A DNA stretch of 64,000 nucleotides from Hippopus hippopus (taxonomy: Eukaryota; Mollusca; Bivalvia; Cardiida; Cardiidae). Position 1 is the stretch's first letter, and the number at the start of each line of letters is the position of its first letter. Below the pieces are notes generated by a model. It ran no database searches. It was not told where the DNA came from and saw nothing but the letters and a program-made list of their open reading frames with translations. A program made the translations under genes and the position numbers. This document shows, piece after piece, positions 32,826 through 64,000 of this stretch. The stretch is from assembly GCA_946811185.2 (NCBI GenBank), contig OX328098.1, positions 37,511,650 to 37,575,649 on the forward strand. The letters are read 5' to 3'.

Positions 32826-32847
32826 TTACATGCCAAAGACTAGCTCT

Positions 32848-59448
<26,601 letters not shown>

Positions 59449-60582
59449 GTCTCTTGATTTTCTATTTCAGTCTTACACTTTCCTTCGACCCGGAAGTTTA
59501 CTAAATTGGATTATGGGTGAACAGAAACAACCGGTTAAATAACACCGGTATTGCCCGGTACATGAACATTAACAAGGATCGTGCGTGTCCAAAAGGAACG
59601 TTACAAGATCATTCACGAATTTGCAGCATGGGGAGCAACCTTCTTTAAGACCAATAAACTGTAATAAAATTGAAAAAGCATTGTATTTGAAACCCGAAGA
59701 TTTTTTTTTTAAGTTGAACCCAATGCTTGGCAGCTTGTTACAACTAGATCCATAAAATGTTACCTTTTAGATAAAAGGCACAAACCACCGCAACAGGCTC
59801 TTCTGTCTAAGACGTGTAAGGATTTTCTTTTTCATACCTTAATTTTGAATAGATGCAGTTTAAAAACATATTCATTCTTTGATAGAATAGGTCACCTACA
59901 AGGTGCACAGGGTTCTCTGCGGGTAGTGATGAGTTAATTATATCTTTACAAAATATGCTTGTGCCCTAGAATCTTCACTTAACTCTTCAAAAGACGACAG
60001 AATTTCAAACGAGTCAAAATTAGAACTTTCTGCAGACTACACACTTAACTGTGGCTCAAATCGTGTAATTATGTCTTTGAAGGGCGAGTAAGTATTGTAG
60101 GATAATGAAAAAAGACTTGTTACCAGAATTTTGTCCTTTTTCCACGATGGTTGCAATAGCCTTAATTTGCATTTTTTTCCTTCCACCATAATTCCTCCAA
60201 GGCCTTCTCTGTCAGGGTGGCTGTTAAGTGACAGAGAAACAAGGTTGAGTCCAGATTACTTGGTTGGAAACTTCTCTGTGCTCATGTAAAACTAATTTCT
60301 AAAAGCAGGAAATGTTTCATTTCTAGGATACCACAGCAGGGATTGTATAACAACAGACAATAACCAGAACTTCTGTTGCGTTGGCTTTCCCTGCGCAATA
60401 AATGTATGATCCCTCACCACATATTTATGTACTTTTAATCCACTGTCAGACATACAACAAGAAAATCTAGTTCTATGTTGTAAAAGTCATGAACATTATC
60501 TTTTAATTCTTTATCAGACGACACAATTTTTGTCTCTCCCATAAATCCAGACCTAGATCTAGATAGATCTGAAGGCACTTGA

Positions 60583-60640
60583 AACAGGGATCGTATATGT
60601 ACATCTGTATACATGTATATAAGATCCCTGCTTGAAGGTA
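60583..60640. repeat. CAGGGATC palindrome 1
   Basis: CAGGGATCGTATATGTACAT, a short loop, then ACATGTATATAAGATCCCTG: about a 20-bp stem with a mismatch. The same stem recurs at 61392. Confidence 0.7.
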
Positions 60641-61230
60641 TTTTTCGTTTTTTTTTTTATTAAATGTGACTCAATTTGTGGCATTTTCTTAGACAGGATA
60701 TCTATTTAAAACACGATTTTGAACACAAATCCATTACTATCCTTTCCCCATAATCTTTTAAAAATCATTTTTGTCAAGTACCCGCCCCCAACTTCTGATC
60801 ATCGATCAGGTACCGGTTTATGTGTGGCAGTGCAGACGATCCAACATTGCAGTTAGATCTATATTAAAATATGTTCGGAAGGTATATCTTTGCTCTTGCT
60901 CTCGTTTTCATTCCATTTAACTCAGAACCATAGTGAATCGTATCTTATCGTCTTTTGTTACCACCAAATGCAAAGGGGGGGGGGGGGATTAATCGTATGG
61001 ATTCGAAACGATCACAATGGGTCACTGCACTCGTCACAACTCGGCCGATTCCGTACCTAAATCTCATTATCTTCCGCTAGATGGCATTCTACAAATACAC
61101 ATCTATATCTGATTTGAGCATTCTGGGTACAGAAACGGACTACTTTTCAAAACGATAGACGTTACTTTGAATTCTAACATGACACCTGAATTCGGCCCTA
61201 TCAACACGGTGCTACGAAATCGTGGTAAAA

Positions 61231-61346
61231 TTAAGAAATAATCTTCTTTCTATCGTGGTTTATCGTTCAATAAACCACTGTTGTGAGTTATGAGGCACAA
61301 TAAATAATCCACGATAAACTCGATAGAAAGAAGATTATTTCTTAAT
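61231..61346. mobile_element. Long hairpin element, copy 3 (shortened)
   Basis: TTAAGAAATAATCTTCTTTC and its exact complement close the ends. It matches 16985-17162 and 17229-17388 but has lost much of the right inner arm. The preceding GAAATCGTGGTAAAAT also precedes unit 2 of the 15.8-16.9 kb repeat, linking the families. Confidence 0.8.
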
Positions 61347-61391
61347 TTCAAAATAAAATAAACGTTTACTCAATATAAAACGCTACCTGGT

Positions 61392-61435
61392 GCCAGGGAT
61401 CTTATATACATGTGTATATACGATCCCTGCTGGTG
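61392..61435. repeat. CAGGGATC palindrome 2
   Basis: CAGGGATCTTATATACATG paired with TGTATATACGATCCCTG, a stem of about 18 bp. It is the reverse-complement form of the palindrome at 60583. Confidence 0.7.
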
Positions 61436-61667
61436 CGATTCATTCAGCTATGATCAGCTTGCATGTAATCTATGCACCGGTCATTTATTAAAACAACCCC
61501 TACAGGCTTCGGTATATAAGCCCTACTTTTCCCAAGTATATGGGGTGGGTGATGTGTCATAGCAGACAGGCTGAATCTTCGAAGAATATGACATGCGCAG
61601 ACAACGACATCTAAAACCGTCAACGGATCATCCGAGGTTTGCCGAAACTGCAAAGTGAAACAACAAC

Positions 61668-61794
61668 ATGGCTTGTCCTCCAGTGAAAGTATTTGATACT
61701 GATACAGAGGTGGCAAACGAACTGTGCAAACTGGTGATTGACAGCGCAAATAGATCAATCCAGGAGAGAGATATATTTACTGTTGGTCTTTCAG
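61668..61794 (+). CDS. PGLS: 6-phosphogluconolactonase, first exon
   Basis: 127 nt from ATG to a CAG|GTACCT donor, phase 1 out. It encodes MACPPVKVFDTDTEVANELC, KLVIDSANRSIQERDIFTVG and LSG. The end matches the FxxGLSGG start of the lactonase sugar-phosphate-binding fold, and the N-terminus fits the family's leading strand and helix. The enzyme hydrolyses 6-phosphogluconolactone in the cytosolic pentose phosphate pathway. The open frame beyond 61794 is intron read-through. The other exons are past the window. A relative such as glucosamine-6-phosphate isomerase is less likely given the exact motif. Confidence 0.8.
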
Positions 61795-64000
61795 GTACCT
61801 TTGACGCATATTCTCATTTAAAATTTTACCAAAAGACAGCGTATCCGGGTAGGCCACGACGTGTGACAGCGACAGTTTGAGAATCATAGTACCTAAAGTA
61901 TTTTTGTGGTTCCTATTGATGATAATCCGAATCACGAAATCGTGTTAACCCTTTTCAAAATGACAACATTTTGGACTTGCCCATGTTCAAAGCATCTGCA
62001 GACGATAAATCAAGTTGTTGCTCAAAGAGACTAAATTATTTTCTCTTTTACTCTCAATTCTTTTTCAAAAGCCCTCTGCAGGGGCTTTAAAACTCAGCAT
62101 TGTGTGGCAATGGGTTCACTCCTTCCCAAACAATAATGATATCATTTGCAGACAGTACATTAGATGTGGCTCAATGATGTGATTTGGCTTTGAAAGTGTA
62201 GAAAACTGGGTGGGGGAAAAGGAGAAAATGCTATAGTTGCCAAGAATTACGGATGTTTCGTACCATAACCATTTCGTACAAGTCACTTCATACCATAATT
62301 TTATCATTTCGTACCATAATTTGTAGCATAATTTTACTACTTTGTACCATAGTCAAACCAATTCGTACCAAATATTTGGGACCTATAGATGACAAAGTTT
62401 TTACTTAAAAAATCTTTCGTTATGACATTATTAAAAAAAGAAGAAGAAAACAAAAACGCAATTTATTCAAATTAAACATTTATGCAAGAAATTATGTGCA
62501 ATAACACTTTCTCAGTGCTAGCGCTGCCAATCGACATTGTCGACAATTGTTGATTAATTCAGCTGTCGATTAATTCTTCCAATTGTCGATAAAAATTGTC
62601 GATTGATTTATTCCAAAAAAAGCCGGGTAAAACTCCCTTTACTTGCCTGGTTCATGCGCTAATTTGCACCGGAAATCTATGGTAATCGCTTGTTTCACAC
62701 CTCGGCAGACGCCACCTTAGGTAATCGACAGGTCACAGTTGGCTCGTATATTCCACTACGCGTGTCATGATACCGGTTGTTATTCTAAGCCATTAATATG
62801 AGAACAATTGGCCATTATTGTTTATTTCACGTTCAATTTTGACTGACAATTTTAATCGATGCAGTGATAGAATGCCTTGGATTTCAATACCGCAAGAAAC
62901 GGTGATGGCGAGTAAACGAAACCAAATAGATCTACATATCATAAATTCGTTTACATTGCTAAAATAAATTGGCGCTGTAAACAACTTAAATGTCGGTGAA
63001 CAAAAAGAAAACAATAATTCATAATTGAATTTAATTGACATGTTGGCATTATTCTAATAAATCTCGTTCTTGTACTCCCAAAATCTTATCAGTCTTCACT
63101 TATACGTCAACATGGGTCGTCCTAAACGAAAACTATTGCCAATAAAAAAAGATAACAAACTAAAGGAAATTTAACTGCATTTACAGTATTGGATTTAGCA
63201 GTGGTACCAGTGAATAGCATTATGAAAATTCAAATGAAATTTAAAGGCTTAGGTTGATAACCATGGTCAAATTCACTGTTTAGGTACTATCGAGTGAATG
63301 ACTTTATTTTACGACATCTTACCCTCCTCATTGACCTTATTTGAAAACAATTAACGTCAACATATGATAAAGGTAGGTAATTCATCATGTAAAAGAAAAT
63401 TTCCTCCTTTACTTGTGCACATCATTTATTACAATAAAACGAAAATTGTTGTTTGGTAAAGAAGTTACCATTCACCAAAAGAAACTAGGACTTAATTATC
63501 TGTATGCTTTTATGTAAATAATGTGGGAAAAGGTGCACTACCCTTAGGAAATGGTGTAGAACAAATTTTCCTTTCCTACAATATTTTCTACAATGTAAGA
63601 TTAAAATAAAATTTTGTGTTTTGGTAAAGGAGTAACCATTCATCAAAAGAAACTAGGACCTAAAAGCCTTTATGCTTTCTTGTAAATGTTGTGGGAAAAG
63701 GAGCACTATCCCAGGAAATGGTATAGAGCAAATTCTCCTTTCCAACAATATTTTTTACAAGGTAAGATTAAATATACATGACACTTTTTTTATTATTGTA
63801 ATGGAAATGATTATGTGAATAAAAGTTGGAAACTATGAGTAAAAAATAAAGTGAATGCTACATGTGCATGTCTTTTCTTTTAAACCAAACTTCGCGTGCT
63901 TAATTTGTCTATTAATTTTTTCAAGAAAAAGTTGTTGGCCATTATTTTACTTAGGCCAGAGCTAGCACTGCTTTCTGATTATCTCATTTTCCCATAATGT
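61795..64000. other. PGLS intron 1 (incomplete), repeats only
   Basis: No next exon was recognised. It holds an eroded reverse MITE at about 61946-62115 (ends CCCTTTTCAAAATG and TGTGGCAATGGG), a CGTACCATAA-rich stretch at 62255-62375, a GTCGATTA-rich palindromic stretch at 62535-62605, and two tandem 168-bp units at about 63452-63785. The right edge stops inside what looks like another MITE hairpin (TTTTCCCATAATGT). Confidence 0.55.
63452..63785 (+). repeat. Two tandem 168-bp units, derived hairpin MITE
   Basis: Both units open TTTGGTAAAGxAGT(T)AACC-like, then ACCAAAAGAAACTAGGAC, GTGGGAAAAGGAGCACTA and GGAAATGGTATAGA. The GGTAAAG end and the GGGAAAAGGAG arm resemble the TTAA MITE family but the core differs (AGTGCTCC-like), so this looks like a divergent subfamily in tandem. 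Confidence 0.65.

Larger units (their letters stand above)
59449..61667. promoter_or_regulatory. Shared divergent intergenic region CDC73 / 6-phosphogluconolactonase
   Basis: 2.2 kb between two divergent start codons, so it must hold both promoters. No TATA box in a convincing place and no CpG-dense block was seen. It carries an eroded MITE at about 59980-60250, a palindrome at about 60583-60640, a poly(G) run at 60976-60987, a hairpin element at 61231-61346 and a second palindrome at 61392-61435. Confidence 0.55.

Noticed and set aside
61794..61880. Continuation of the PGLS open frame to 61880
   Set aside because: The family sequence stops at LSG, exactly at a GT donor. The following residues do not match a lactonase.
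63112..63174. Short ORF beginning MGRPKRKLLPIKK
   Set aside because: Only 20 codons before a stop, with no fitting splice donor. It could be the start of an unknown exon, but support is too weak.

Overview
The window is animal (metazoan) nuclear DNA. It is AT-rich, has GT-AG introns, and most of it is short transposon-derived repeats. Host coding exons, SINEs ending in the mollusc-type tail (…TGTTGAAAACGGCGTTAAACACC), a mariner and a Ty3/gypsy element together point to a bivalve mollusc. A clam-like heterodont is my best guess, but the species cannot be fixed from sequence alone.

Three host genes are present. (1) 795-4478, + strand: the last three exons of a single-pass membrane protein, with a Thr/Ser-rich stalk, a transmembrane helix and a cytoplasmic tail carrying NPLY, PPPPY and YADI motifs. 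The 5' part lies outside the window. (2) 59448-32848, - strand: a complete CDC73/parafibromin gene. I resolved it by eye into 14 coding exons whose phases all match, giving 524 residues. CDC73 is a subunit of the PAF1 complex, which works with RNA polymerase II in the nucleus. (3) 61668-61794, + strand: the first coding exon of a 6-phosphogluconolactonase (pentose phosphate pathway). The rest of the gene runs off the right edge. Genes 2 and 3 are divergent, about 2.2 kb apart.

Between genes 1 and 2 lies about 28 kb of mobile and repetitive DNA. In order it holds: a 7.6 kb Ty3/gypsy LTR retrotransposon on the - strand (5385-13004) with 925/926 bp LTRs, a 4-bp target duplication and an unusual zinc-finger extension after integrase; a 37-bp minisatellite split by a 1.8 kb inverted-repeat element (13810-15618); a tandem pair of about 500 bp units and two long hairpins (15.8-17.4 kb); a 162-bp satellite block (17.8-18.2 kb); a composite inverted-repeat element made of two 3.1 kb tandem units, each with a nested 0.47 kb element (18359-24894); then SINEs and hairpin MITEs up to the CDC73 3' end.

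The CDC73 introns (about 25 kb) are crowded with the same repeats. The commonest is a roughly 221 bp element flanked by TTAA, with CCCTTTACC termini and a nearly perfect internal palindrome. I see at least thirty full or partial copies in the window. The introns also hold a nested mariner (45451-46792) inside a 145-bp-period repeat, several tRNA-headed SINEs, and a 200-bp-arm inverted repeat only 143 bp inside intron 1. No CRISPR, rRNA or functional tRNA gene was seen.
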